Notes: a model not told the origin generated them from the letters alone. A DNA stretch of 64,000 nucleotides from Muribaculaceae bacterium (GCA_022509085.1 JAFLTW010000005.1:62001-126000); one strand, 5' to 3'; shown: positions 45,160-54,668, counted from the stretch's first letter. Translations and numbers: made by a program.

Positions 45160-46347
45160 ATGAAGTTTTTTATTAAATTCTTTAAATCAATTTTACGATA
45201 TATTTTTATCGCAAAATTGAATGGAGAACGGTATTTTTCCTATCTTATTTGCATTCGCAAATATAAATCCCAAATAAAAAAGAACGGATTTCAAAACTCG
45301 GTTCAACCCGGAGAAAAAGAATACCTCAAATTTTGGAAGAAATATTCTAAAAGAGTAGAGCCTTATTCCTATCGATTATTTTCTCATTATATAAAAGATC
45401 CAAAACTACAAAAATATATTCTCCCGGAATATATAGGATTTAATTTAGTAGACTATTATTTAAATCCTATAAATTACCGAGATTTTTATTCGGATAAGAA
45501 CAGCTATTCTGTGTTTCTAAAAGACACTTCATTTCTTCCCCAAACCTTATTATATAGGATAGGAGGGACTCTAATAATGTCGGAAATGAATCAACCGGCT
45601 CCGTGGTATAATACCAAAGAATTAGCCGACAAATTTCATAAATATGACAAAATTATTTTAAAGCCTTCTGTGGGTTCTGCTTCTGGAATAGGAGTAGATT
45701 TGTTTGTTCTTACAGAAAATGGTTTTAAAAACAATAAAGGGACCTTCCTTGATTCAGACTATCTTTCAAACTTTGGGAATGATTTCATATTGCAAGAGGC
45801 AATTAAACAACATCCATATATCGCACAGTTTAACGAAAGCTCCGTCAATACATTCAGGATTGTGGCTTATAGGTCCGTTAAAGACGAAGAAGTATATATA
45901 ATGACGTCCTATATTCGAATTGGAAATAAAGGAGCGTTTATAGATAATGCACATGCCGGAGGTAAATTTATTGGGATTCACCCCGATACTGGTATTCTCA
46001 ATAAATATGTATGCGATCAATATGGTCAAATCACAAATACTTACAATGAAATTGACTTTAGCACTTCTCAATTTAAAATTCCGTCTTGGGATAAAATAAT
46101 TGATGCAGTAAAGGAAATCAGTAAAAAAGTTTTACATCATAGATATATTGCATTTGACATGACATTAGACAAGGATAATAATCCCAAAATGATAGAATTC
46201 AATATAGGGAATACAGCATTTTGGTCAGCAATGTTTGCGGGCCAGTTATGTTTCGGAGACAAGACCGAAGAAATAATGGGATATTGTAAAAACCAAGAAA
46301 TAAAAAGAAAGAATGGCGAAATTAAGCATTATTATGCCTACATATAA
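45160..46347 (+). CDS. Sugar-transfer-associated ATP-grasp ligase, second copy
   Basis: The protein has 395 residues and belongs to the same family as the gene at 39097 but is longer at the N-terminus. It has KPSVGSASGIGVDLFVL, SSVNTFRIVAYRSVKDEE, NAHAGGKFIGIHPDTG and FDMTLDKDNNPKMIEFNIGN, the metal-ligand region. A second ligase suggests two distinct amide-linked substituents or an additional acceptor. Its last 35 bases overlap the next glycosyltransferase gene in another frame. Confidence 0.85.
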   Translation: MKFFIKFFKSILRYIFIAKLNGERYFSYLICIRKYKSQIKKNGFQNSVQPGEKEYLKFWKKYSKRVEPYSYRLFSHYIKDPKLQKYILPEYIGFNLVDYYLNPINYRDFYSDKNSYSVFLKDTSFLPQTLLYRIGGTLIMSEMNQPAPWYNTKELADKFHKYDKIILKPSVGSASGIGVDLFVLTENGFKNNKGTFLDSDYLSNFGNDFILQEAIKQHPYIAQFNESSVNTFRIVAYRSVKDEEVYIMTSYIRIGNKGAFIDNAHAGGKFIGIHPDTGILNKYVCDQYGQITNTYNEIDFSTSQFKIPSWDKIIDAVKEISKKVLHHRYIAFDMTLDKDNNPKMIEFNIGNTAFWSAMFAGQLCFGDKTEEIMGYCKNQEIKRKNGEIKHYYAYI

Positions 46348-47314
46348 TGTAGGGGAATATATTGGGAAGGCTATCGAAAGTGTTTTTAATCAAAGTTATA
46401 AAGATTGGGAATTACTTATAGTGGATGACGGAAGTACAGATAATTCAATAGCAGAATGCATCGAATTTGCAAAAAAAGATAATCGGATTAAAATTTTACA
46501 TAAATCTAACGGAGGTCTATCTGATGCACGAAACTTTGGATTGACACATGCTTCGGGGCAATACATCCATTTCTTTGACCCGGATGATTATTTAAAAGGA
46601 GAATTTTACTCAGAATTATTAAAGAAGATAGAATCAGAAAAGGCTGATATAGTAATTTCTGGATATAAAGTTGAATATCAATACAATACTTATGATGAAC
46701 GAAAATTAATTACAAGAAATTGTATAGTTGACAGCAATTCTAAATTTACATATTCTAAAAGTTCCTCACCTTTAGAATTTGTCTGTTATGCTTTTAATAA
46801 AATTTTCCTCAAAGATTTTCTAATAAAACAAAAATTGGAATATGAAAAAGGACTGTCCAGAATTGAAGATGCAGAATTTATGAGTAGAGTCATCCAGCAT
46901 AATCCTAAAATTGCATACCTTGAAAAAGGCACATATGTATATGTACAAAGAGGCTTTGAAACTCTGAATAAAGGCTTCGATGATTATATCATCTCTTTAG
47001 CTCTAAGAAGGATATATATCGATATTAAATTAATCAACTATTTTATGGATTTGCCTGACGATTTTAAATTTTCATTAGAAGATAGGATAAAAAGCGGTAA
47101 AATGGTTGCCTGTATTAATAGACTATTTTCCTCTCAATATGGGAAAGAATCGATCAGGCGAAATTATTATTTAAAAGAAATTAAAAAGCTATTGAAACCA
47201 ACCCATTTTTACCCCTGTAGAAAAGGTGTAAAGTCTGTATTTGATTTACTAACATATTATGGTTTAAAATACAATCTTTTCAGTCTCATTACCTTTATAC
47301 AAAGATGTAGATAA
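46313..47314 (+). CDS. Glycosyltransferase family 2
   Basis: A 333-residue GT-A enzyme starting AKLSIIMPTYNVGEYIGKAI, with VDDGSTDNSIAECIEFA and the D-x-D region FFDPDDYLKG. The ATG at 46313 lies 35 bases inside the upstream gene; it is required because the family's N-terminal strand begins immediately. The C-terminal half is basic. The specific sugar transfer is unknown. Confidence 0.88.
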   Translation: MAKLSIIMPTYNVGEYIGKAIESVFNQSYKDWELLIVDDGSTDNSIAECIEFAKKDNRIKILHKSNGGLSDARNFGLTHASGQYIHFFDPDDYLKGEFYSELLKKIESEKADIVISGYKVEYQYNTYDERKLITRNCIVDSNSKFTYSKSSSPLEFVCYAFNKIFLKDFLIKQKLEYEKGLSRIEDAEFMSRVIQHNPKIAYLEKGTYVYVQRGFETLNKGFDDYIISLALRRIYIDIKLINYFMDLPDDFKFSLEDRIKSGKMVACINRLFSSQYGKESIRRNYYLKEIKKLLKPTHFYPCRKGVKSVFDLLTYYGLKYNLFSLITFIQRCR

Positions 47315-47315
47315 G

Positions 47316-48125
47316 ATGAAATTCCAGAAAAAAGAAGAAATTCGTATCACAGTCTTGATGGCTATTTATAATTGTGCCTCAACTTTGGAAGAAGCTCTGG
47401 ATAGCCTGATGAACCAAACATATCAGGGTTTCAGGGTTATTTTATGTGATGACTGTTCAAAAGATAATACATATGAAGTTGCCGAAAAATATATAAACCG
47501 TTATCCCGATAAGTTCATTCTTCTTAGGAATGAACGAAACATGAAACTTCCCGCAACCCTTAATCGTTGCTTGGAGTATGCTGACACAGAGTACGTGGCG
47601 CGAATGGACGGAGATGATATCTCCAAACCCGAGCGTTTTGAAAAGGAAATTCAGTTCTTAGATGCCCATCCTGAGTTTGCCTTAGTGTCATGTCCAATGG
47701 AATACTTTGATGAGAACGGAGTCTTTATGACCGGCAAACCCCTAAATGAACCGCAAAAGAAAGATTTCATTTTAAAATCTCCCCATGCTCATGCACCAGT
47801 TATGATAAGGACTTCTATCTTACGAGAAGTTCATGGTTATACTGTAGAAAAATGGACAGAAAGGGGACAAGATATTCATCTATGGGCTAAAATTTATAAC
47901 AGGGGTTATAAAGGTTATAATTTATCCGAACCTCTATATGGTATGCGAGATGATAAAGCTGCATTCAAAAGACGAAACCTTAAAAGTGCTTTCTATAATG
48001 TAAAAAGAGCTTATGAAATATATAAGCTGTTGGATATTCCTAAATATTATTTGTTCTATGAAGGGAAGGGATTTTTAATTGCGCTTTCTCCAAAATGGAT
48101 ATATGATATATTTCATAAAAAATAA
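47316..48125 (+). CDS. Glycosyltransferase family 2
   Basis: This 269-residue GT2 enzyme has the start RITVLMAIYNCASTLEEAL, the CDDCSKDNTYEVAEKYI segment and the metal-binding MDGDDISKPERFEKE. It is the shortest of the GT2 proteins in the locus. It starts one base after the upstream stop codon, so translation is probably coupled. No extra domain is seen. Confidence 0.88.
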   Translation: MKFQKKEEIRITVLMAIYNCASTLEEALDSLMNQTYQGFRVILCDDCSKDNTYEVAEKYINRYPDKFILLRNERNMKLPATLNRCLEYADTEYVARMDGDDISKPERFEKEIQFLDAHPEFALVSCPMEYFDENGVFMTGKPLNEPQKKDFILKSPHAHAPVMIRTSILREVHGYTVEKWTERGQDIHLWAKIYNRGYKGYNLSEPLYGMRDDKAAFKRRNLKSAFYNVKRAYEIYKLLDIPKYYLFYEGKGFLIALSPKWIYDIFHKK

Positions 48126-48154
48126 TATAAATTTAACAGCAAAAGTATTTTCCA

Positions 48155-49132
48155 ATGTCTAATCCTTCCATCTCCGTTATTGTCCCTGTTTATAGTGTGG
48201 CTCCTTATATTGAGAAGTGCGCGCGGAGCTTATTCGAACAGACTTTAGAGCCATTGGAAATAATCTTCGTAGATGATTGTACACCAGACAATTCAATTGA
48301 AATAATAAAAGGTGTTTTAGAAGAGTATCCTCATAGAAAGGCATTGACACAAATAATAAAACAACCTTCGAACTCCGGCGTGGCCGGAGTTCGAAGGCGA
48401 GGTATTTTGGCTTGTAGGGGAGAATATATTATTCACTGTGATGGTGATGATTGGATTGATGTAGAACTTTATGAAAAAATGTACCTCGAAGCGGTCGAAA
48501 ATTTTTCAGATATCGTGGTATGCGATGAGATTCAAGAATACCAAACAAGTTCAATTCCTCAAAATATTGATAATCTCCCAAAATCTGGGAAGGATATAAT
48601 AAAAAATTTTTACAAATATCCATTAGGAATGTTTTGTCACAATAAACTTGTTCGCCGAGAGCTTTATTTTGACAATAATATCCTGCCATGGGAAGGTTTG
48701 AATATGTGGGAAGATATGGGACTGTTTTTCCGCTTATTTTATTATGCTGATCGAGTGTCTCAAATTCATGGGCCGGTATATCACTATAACCGCGCGAATG
48801 TTTCGGCTATGACTAAAGGATACGGGATAAAACAAGTGAACCAAATGATTGAGATTGCTGAAAGAGTAGATGATTTCTATTCTTCTAAAGTAGATTATTG
48901 TGATTTCGAAAAATCCCTTAATGTTTTAAAATATCTTGCGAAACTTAACTTAATTACCGATTCATTCAAAAATTATAAACGTTTTAAATCGCTTTTCCCG
49001 GAATCCAATAAAGTTGCATCTAAAATTTCTTTAGCATCCTTTTCAAAGAAAGGAAGATTAAGGTATCAATTTGTCAAATACAGGTTAGCTCCGGTCTTTA
49101 TCTTGTTATTCAAGATAAAGAACCTGCTATAA
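48155..49132 (+). CDS. Glycosyltransferase family 2
   Basis: A 325-residue GT-A enzyme that opens PSISVIVPVYSVAPYIEKCA and contains VDDCTPDNSIEIIKGVLEE and the D-x-D segment HCDGDDWIDVELYEKM. Within the coding sequence at about 48372-48395, TCCGGCGTGGCCGGA with flanking TTCGAA sequences forms a perfect inverted repeat in the coding DNA. Function otherwise as for the other family 2 members. Confidence 0.88.
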   Translation: MSNPSISVIVPVYSVAPYIEKCARSLFEQTLEPLEIIFVDDCTPDNSIEIIKGVLEEYPHRKALTQIIKQPSNSGVAGVRRRGILACRGEYIIHCDGDDWIDVELYEKMYLEAVENFSDIVVCDEIQEYQTSSIPQNIDNLPKSGKDIIKNFYKYPLGMFCHNKLVRRELYFDNNILPWEGLNMWEDMGLFFRLFYYADRVSQIHGPVYHYNRANVSAMTKGYGIKQVNQMIEIAERVDDFYSSKVDYCDFEKSLNVLKYLAKLNLITDSFKNYKRFKSLFPESNKVASKISLASFSKKGRLRYQFVKYRLAPVFILLFKIKNLL

Positions 49133-49170
49133 TACATTAAAACACACTTATCTAATATCATAAATAGCAT

Positions 49171-50304
49171 ATGACGGAAAAGAAACCTAAGGTTTTGTTT
49201 GTAGCTTCTGTCGAGGGGCATTTGAAGAGGTTCCATACACCCTATTTCAAATGGTTTAAGGAGCATGGCTTTGAGGTGCACGCAACTGCCAAAAAATATT
49301 ATAAAGAACCTATACAATTCTGTGATAAGTTCTTCGATATTCCTTTCGAGAGATCCCCATTTTCTAAAGCCAATTTCAAAGTTTTTAAAGAACTCCAAGA
49401 GGTGATTAAAAAGGGGGGCTATAGTGCAATTCACTGTCATACTCCTATGGCAGCCACCCTTGCACGTTTGGCCGCGAGAAAGTTTCGGAAGAATGGTCTT
49501 AAGGTAATATACACAGCACACGGATTTCATTTCTATAACGGGGCGCCGAAAGTCAACTGGTCAGTCTATTACCCTATCGAGAAAACGTTGGCAAAATATA
49601 CAGATGCATTAATCACTATTAATCAGGAAGATTATGACTCAGCATTAAAGCATGGCTTTAATGCGAAAAAGATTTATAACGTACCCGGGGTAGGCGTTCC
49701 TAAAGACAGAATAACAGAAACTAATAAGGAGCTTAAAGCTGAACTCCGAAAGAAATATGGATTCAGAGAAGAGGACTTTATCCTGGTCTATCCCGCAGAG
49801 TTCAGCTTCCGCAAAAACCAGCAGTTTTTGATTGAGAGCCTTCCGAAACTTAAGGAGAAAATCCCGCACCTAAAACTCCTCCTGCTTGGTGGTGGTCCTC
49901 TGACGGATACATTGAAGCAGCAGATTGAACAACTGAACGTAGCCGATGTGGTGAAGCTATATGACTTCAAGGATGACATCGGTTCATTTCTTGCACTTTC
50001 AGATGTGGCTGTGTCTTCGAGCCGTCAGGAGGGCTTGCCTATAAATCTTGTAGAGGCCATGATGACGGGGTTACCTATTGTTGCCACACCTTGCCGAGGT
50101 AACAATGAACTCGTAGTCGAGGGAGAAAATGGATATTTGGTTAAGACCCCCGATGAGTTTTCTAAAGCAATAATAAACCTATATCAGAACCCGGATTTGG
50201 TTTCTCGTTTCGGTGAGAAGTCGAAAGAGTTGGTTGAGAAATTCTCTCTCGAGAATGCGGTGAAAGCTCACGAAGCCATCTATAAGGAAGTATTGGGAAT
50301 ATAA
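49171..50304 (+). CDS. Glycosyltransferase family 4
   Basis: The 377-residue GT-B enzyme has FVASVEGHLKRFHTPYFKWF at the start, the acceptor region IHCHTPMAATLARLAAR, and the donor site (FLLIESLPKL-like, then SSRQEGLPINLVEAMMTGLPI). It resembles CapM/EpsD-type transferases that add the second sugar to the primed lipid. Its GC content is somewhat higher than the genes before it. It is the last gene of the AT-rich locus. Confidence 0.9.
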   Translation: MTEKKPKVLFVASVEGHLKRFHTPYFKWFKEHGFEVHATAKKYYKEPIQFCDKFFDIPFERSPFSKANFKVFKELQEVIKKGGYSAIHCHTPMAATLARLAARKFRKNGLKVIYTAHGFHFYNGAPKVNWSVYYPIEKTLAKYTDALITINQEDYDSALKHGFNAKKIYNVPGVGVPKDRITETNKELKAELRKKYGFREEDFILVYPAEFSFRKNQQFLIESLPKLKEKIPHLKLLLLGGGPLTDTLKQQIEQLNVADVVKLYDFKDDIGSFLALSDVAVSSSRQEGLPINLVEAMMTGLPIVATPCRGNNELVVEGENGYLVKTPDEFSKAIINLYQNPDLVSRFGEKSKELVEKFSLENAVKAHEAIYKEVLGI

Positions 50305-50317
50305 ATTAACCTCTCCG

Positions 50318-50416
50318 TTAAAGCAATTGTTGGTCAGTCGTGAGATCCAGGGTTTGAAGTGGACTTATGGTGGAGATAACGACAAGACAAGCTTTCGGAG
50401 TTATTACTTGACGTAA
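50318..50416 (+). pseudogene. Possible remnant of a coding sequence before the SIR2 gene
   Basis: A short open frame without a start codon reads LLVSREIQGLKWTYGGDNDK and then TSFRSYYLT before TAA at 50414. The residue mix looks protein-like, but I do not recognise the family. It may be the 3' end of a gene lost at the boundary of the polysaccharide locus. Confidence 0.25.
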
Positions 50417-50503
50417 AATCATTTTGACAAATCTCGATAAGATATAACTGATAACGGGAGATTGGGAATTAGGGGATAATTATCACATAAGAATCTAAAG
50501 ACT

Positions 50504-53500
50504 ATGGAGAGAGCGAGGTTTGAGGAGCTGGAACGGACCATGCCGGCGGATGCACGGATGAAGCTGAATAAGCTTCGTGACTTCCTGCGCAACGACAAGG
50601 CTTCGGTGATGGTCGGTGCCGGGTTCAGCAAGAACGCCCGCATGGCCGAAGATGTGCGCATGAAGGACTGGGGCGAGCTGTGCGAGGATTTCCATTTCGC
50701 TCTTTACGGCAAAAAACCCGACGACAGCGATTTCCGCCTCAAGTCGGCCCTGAGACTTGCACAACAGATTGAAAGCACCTTAGGTCGCGCAGCCCTCGAT
50801 GAACTTATCCAACAGTCGCTCCCCAACGACTCTATATCTCCTGGTCATCTCCATGAATTGCTTGTATCGCTCAGCTGGCGAGACATATTCACCACAAACT
50901 ATGACACACTCCTCGAGGAGGCCGCCCTGAAGGTGTATAAACACTATGACGTGGTAACCTCAAAAAACTCGCTTATTTACAAGCAACATCCCCGAATCGT
51001 AAAGCTGCACGGTTCTTTTCCCGACAATCGGCCATTCATTATCACAGAAGAGGACTACCGCTCTTACCCGGAACGCTTCCCGGAGTTTGTCAACACCATA
51101 CGTCAGGCCCTTATAGAGACGCAGTTCTGTCTGCTCGGTTTTTCGGGCGATGACCCCAACTTCCTGAGCTGGCTGGGCTGGTTTCGCGACATCATGGGGA
51201 AAGAGATGCTTCCGGTGTATATGATATACGTAGGCGACCATCTTCACGAGGCGGAACTGAACCTGTTAGGCTACCGTCGGGTCGTGCCTATAGTTACGGG
51301 CGACATCTCACAATCGCCGCAAGAGGCCTTAGACTTTATTCTCTCATATATCGGCGACGTTTTCAAGCCCGACTGGCAGTGGAACGGGAGTATCGCTGAG
51401 GAGGTGAAAAGTCAGTCATTGCCCGAGCTGACTGACACCATGCGACGGATTCGGGAGTCATATCCCGGCTGGATTATGCTCCCTTACGACAAACTCAACG
51501 AGTTTGATGACTGCAGGAGCGACTTCCCCTACATGCAAAGCAAGTTCAAGAGCCTTAATGACGACCAGAAATTCAACTTCCTGTACGAGTACATGTGGCG
51601 TATGCGGACGGCCATTATGCCCTTCTGGATGGACGATGACTGGATGGCAGAGCTAAAGGAGGCATGCCAAAAGCCTTTGAAAAGCGAAAGCGACGACAGG
51701 AGGAGAAAGCGTGAATCTCTCTCCGGGATGCTTCTCCATTGTTACCGCATTACCGACGACCCGGAATTTACCGCTCTGCTCGAGGATTTGAAGAGTACTG
51801 TTCCTGTAAACGACTCGGAAATGCAGCGTCATATCCTATACGAGGAGGCTCTCTATTACACCGGACATTGCATGCTGGATAAGTTGAGGAGTTTGCTGAA
51901 TAACTGGAATCCGAGCCCGGAAGACTACCGTGGAACCCTCTGGAAAGGGAAAATCCTGATGGAAAACGGTAAAGCCGACGAGGCAGGGCAACTGTTGGAG
52001 GTAGCCATCTCCGACGTGAGAAGGAAACTGATGAGCAACAGCGATTCGGAATACCTCCTAAGCGCACTCACCCTCCTGACGAAATGCCGCGAAATTTCAG
52101 AATGGAAATTCGAGAAAAATAAGTCGCTCGACCCCCGTTTCCTATTTTCCCAATATCTTGATGTAGTGAGGAAGTCGCTCGACCGCAGGGAGAAACCTGG
52201 AGTATCCCGGACCCACGGTTTCAACATCGGTTCTTCGGGAAAGCAATGGTACTCAGGGACCCGTGGATATTTCGAGAGCCTTATTGGCGCAGGCCGTTAC
52301 TATGAACTCACGGAAGCGTACGGCATGCCGACCGGTACCGACTGCAGCCGGACCATCAATTCCAATTACAACAAGCTGGCTCTGCCTCTAATAGCATCGG
52401 TGGATTTCAATGCGGCCCTCCCCTATCTTATGGAGACGAACGATGACAATGCCCTGGATCTCACGGTTTCGCGTAAGGCAACAATGATGCTTACTGAAGA
52501 TGAGGCTACAGAGATTTTTGACCGTTGGTTTGAGGTCCTGGCTCCCTTTGCAGACGGAGACCGAAAACCGAAGTGGGACGGCCGTGAGATAAACGTGGTG
52601 CTTCCTTTGTTGGCGCGTCTCTGCACAAGGGTCGACACCTCGAGGACGGAGAAGATAATCGCCTTTATAAGGACTGTCTACAATCCACAGAGGTCGGAGT
52701 TCACCGCCATGCTCACAACCTGCTACAACTGCCTTCCGGCAGACAGACGCAGAGAGATATGGTGGCAACTGATGGCTATGCCGATTGAACTCGACCGGTT
52801 TGAACGGACATACCCCTTGCCTCGTGTCAGTATCGACCGCTGGGAGGGCGACGATGCGGTGGCAGACAGCATAATCGATGGCCTCGAAAGTGATTCCAAG
52901 CCGATAAACCGGATAGCCGTATGGCGTTACGGCGCGGTGAGGAACATTCTGCCTCCCAACCTACGGGAACGGTTTGATGAGGTTATCACAAAGAATTTTG
53001 CAGCACTTTCCCATACCGACCTTATAAATTATCTGGGGTTTGACTTTGACCCGCAGATCGAGAGGCCATGGTATGGCTTACTGCTTCAGGCCATCGACGT
53101 CAAACTCTTCAATTTCCTGGATGAGGAGTTTGTCTATTCAGGGTCTTCGGGAATACTTTCGAATTTCGAAGAGTATATCATTCTATTTATCGATTGCCGG
53201 AGAGCGATGAGCGATAATGATAAGAACAAGGTGGTGCTCAATATTCTCCGTTTTCTTGACCACAACCTTTCGGCATTCGAGAAGACGCGTGACTCCAACG
53301 AGATGCTCGGAGGGATGAAGAAGTATATGGATGACGTTCTGGAAAGCATATCGGGCTATCTGGCATTGATTGATGCGAAGATTGTACCGACTCACATCCG
53401 AACCTCGATTGCGGAAAGGCTCGTGAGTCTGAGTGAGCGCTATCCCGTGATGAAAGGGCTCGTGAATATGGCTGTTAATGCACCCGACCTCTCGGAAGAC

Positions 53501-53983
53501 CAGGTGCGTGAACTTTATGAGCAGCTTAGGGAAAGGCTTGACGAGAAGGTTACAGCCCACGACAGGGATCTGCTGATTGATGCGTTTCATGCCACTTCGG
53601 TAGCGGCGAGGGTATCGAAAGGGAGGTTTTCGGTGCAAAGTATTGTGGAGAAGGCGCTTGACAAGGTGCTCTATTTCTTTGACGGAGTTGCTCTGAACAT
53701 ATGGCGCTGTCTGCCGGTATGGATTGGCGAGGGAGTAATCAAGAAGGCCAACATGAAGACGTTAGCTGGTATATTGGCGATGTATCCGGAGCGTGTGACG
53801 GGTGCCGAGGATATCGCTGCGGAGCAGAAGTGCGACCTGCTGCACTATGCGTATCGGGTGCTGGTGAAACTCGGAGAAGTTGACCATGATGATTTCGCGG
53901 AAGGAGGGGTACTGGCGACGGCTCGGCAGCGCTGGGAGGCGCTCCGCGAATCAGGGCGCATGCCGCGCGATATTTTCAAATAA
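50504..53983 (+). CDS. SIR2-domain protein, likely anti-phage NADase
   Basis: The 1159-residue protein has an N-terminal SIR2-like domain (about 25-290) with all catalytic features: VGAGFS at 37-42, TTNYDTLLE with Asn132, KLHGSF with His169 and GFSGDDPNF at 212-220. The rest (about 300-1159) is a long, mostly helical region with no motif I can name. The plan resembles defence-associated sirtuins (DSR), which deplete NAD+ when the C-terminal part senses phage. No HerA or TIR partner is adjacent. It has an intermediate GC content and lies alone between the polysaccharide genes and the repeat array. Confidence 0.85.
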   Translation: MERARFEELERTMPADARMKLNKLRDFLRNDKASVMVGAGFSKNARMAEDVRMKDWGELCEDFHFALYGKKPDDSDFRLKSALRLAQQIESTLGRAALDELIQQSLPNDSISPGHLHELLVSLSWRDIFTTNYDTLLEEAALKVYKHYDVVTSKNSLIYKQHPRIVKLHGSFPDNRPFIITEEDYRSYPERFPEFVNTIRQALIETQFCLLGFSGDDPNFLSWLGWFRDIMGKEMLPVYMIYVGDHLHEAELNLLGYRRVVPIVTGDISQSPQEALDFILSYIGDVFKPDWQWNGSIAEEVKSQSLPELTDTMRRIRESYPGWIMLPYDKLNEFDDCRSDFPYMQSKFKSLNDDQKFNFLYEYMWRMRTAIMPFWMDDDWMAELKEACQKPLKSESDDRRRKRESLSGMLLHCYRITDDPEFTALLEDLKSTVPVNDSEMQRHILYEEALYYTGHCMLDKLRSLLNNWNPSPEDYRGTLWKGKILMENGKADEAGQLLEVAISDVRRKLMSNSDSEYLLSALTLLTKCREISEWKFEKNKSLDPRFLFSQYLDVVRKSLDRREKPGVSRTHGFNIGSSGKQWYSGTRGYFESLIGAGRYYELTEAYGMPTGTDCSRTINSNYNKLALPLIASVDFNAALPYLMETNDDNALDLTVSRKATMMLTEDEATEIFDRWFEVLAPFADGDRKPKWDGREINVVLPLLARLCTRVDTSRTEKIIAFIRTVYNPQRSEFTAMLTTCYNCLPADRRREIWWQLMAMPIELDRFERTYPLPRVSIDRWEGDDAVADSIIDGLESDSKPINRIAVWRYGAVRNILPPNLRERFDEVITKNFAALSHTDLINYLGFDFDPQIERPWYGLLLQAIDVKLFNFLDEEFVYSGSSGILSNFEEYIILFIDCRRAMSDNDKNKVVLNILRFLDHNLSAFEKTRDSNEMLGGMKKYMDDVLESISGYLALIDAKIVPTHIRTSIAERLVSLSERYPVMKGLVNMAVNAPDLSEDQVRELYEQLRERLDEKVTAHDRDLLIDAFHATSVAARVSKGRFSVQSIVEKALDKVLYFFDGVALNIWRCLPVWIGEGVIKKANMKTLAGILAMYPERVTGAEDIAAEQKCDLLHYAYRVLVKLGEVDHDDFAEGGVLATARQRWEALRESGRMPRDIFK

Positions 53984-54001
53984 TATCGCCGCGTGAAACC
54001 A

Positions 54002-54150
54002 AGCCTCGCGCGCATCGAGCCTCGCGCGCATTGAGCCTCGCGCGCATTGAGCCTCGCGATAATTTTCTTACGAACTGGAGTTCGCGCGAGGCACGCAGAA
54101 CTCGCTGCTACGCAGCGGTTTACGCAGGACTGGCAGAACCCCGCAGAAGA
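54002..54150. repeat. Type B modules with a 16 bp tandem repeat
   Basis: AGCCTCGCGCGCATTG repeats at 54002, 54018 (first copy ends CG instead of TG) and 54034, with a partial fourth copy from 54050. It runs into CGAACTGGAGTTCG, GCGCGAGGC, CGCTGC-TAC-GCAGCG and GCAGAACT-like modules. It begins about 18 bases after the SIR2 stop codon. Confidence 0.75.
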
Positions 54151-54174
54151 ATTATTTGCATTGACACGGTGCGC

Positions 54175-54425
54175 AGGAGTGGGAAGAGCCGCGACGCGGC
54201 TCAAGGTATCCAGCCCCAGACCAGTAGTCGCGGAGCGACAACGCAGTCTGGGGGTAATCGATTAACCCAGAATAATTTAACAACCTCGGAGAGGTTGCAT
54301 ATACCTTCAACATCTCCGATGTTGACTTGACAGGGGACGACATACCTCACCCCAGACGGCGCTATCGCTTCGCGATTGCTTGTCTGGGGCTGCGCACCTG
54401 AAGCCCCGACGGGGCTCTCCCCATC
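54175..54425. repeat. Type D hairpin array
   Basis: A chain of separate palindromes: GAGCCGCGACGCGGCTC; CCCCAGAC ... GTCTGGGG-type with GTCGCGGAGCGAC in the loop; CAACCTCGGAGAGGTTG; CAACATCTCCGATGTTG; CCCCAGAC ... GTCTGGGG with ATCGCTTCGCGAT in the loop; and AGCCCCGACGGGGCT. No coding potential is seen. The unit GAGCCGCGACGCGGCTC + CCCCAGAC recurs at 54599 and 55480. Confidence 0.75.
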
Positions 54426-54472
54426 CATACGCTCGCGGATGACCTATGGATAGATGCTGTTACTGTGGGAGA

Positions 54473-54578
54473 TAGCTCGGAGAGCTTCTCCTATGGTTAA
54501 CCCCACCATATGGGAGCGAAGCGACCTTGGTGGGGTGGTTGGAGCCGAAGCAGGCTTGCTCGGAGAGCATGTCTATGA
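54473..54578 (+). repeat. Type A element, copy 8 (full length)
   Basis: All three hairpins are present, with the 3' one as GCTC-GGA-GAGC and the trailing ATGTCTATGAG. A type D unit follows at 54594-54664 directly before the sugar transferase gene. Confidence 0.85.
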
Positions 54579-54593
54579 GTGGCAAGAAATAAG

Positions 54594-54664
54594 GCAAGAG
54601 CCGCGACGCGGCTCAAGGTATCCAGCCCCAGACCAGTAGTCGCGCAGTCTGGGGATAATCGATG
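54594..54664 (+). repeat. Type D unit upstream of the priming transferase
   Basis: It has the hairpin GAGCCGCGACGCGGCTC and CCCCAGACCAGTAGTCGCGCAGTCTGGGG split by a shortened loop (deletion of GGAGCGACAAC relative to 54175-54260). The coding start of the next gene is five bases after it. Confidence 0.7.
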
Positions 54665-54668
54665 AAAG

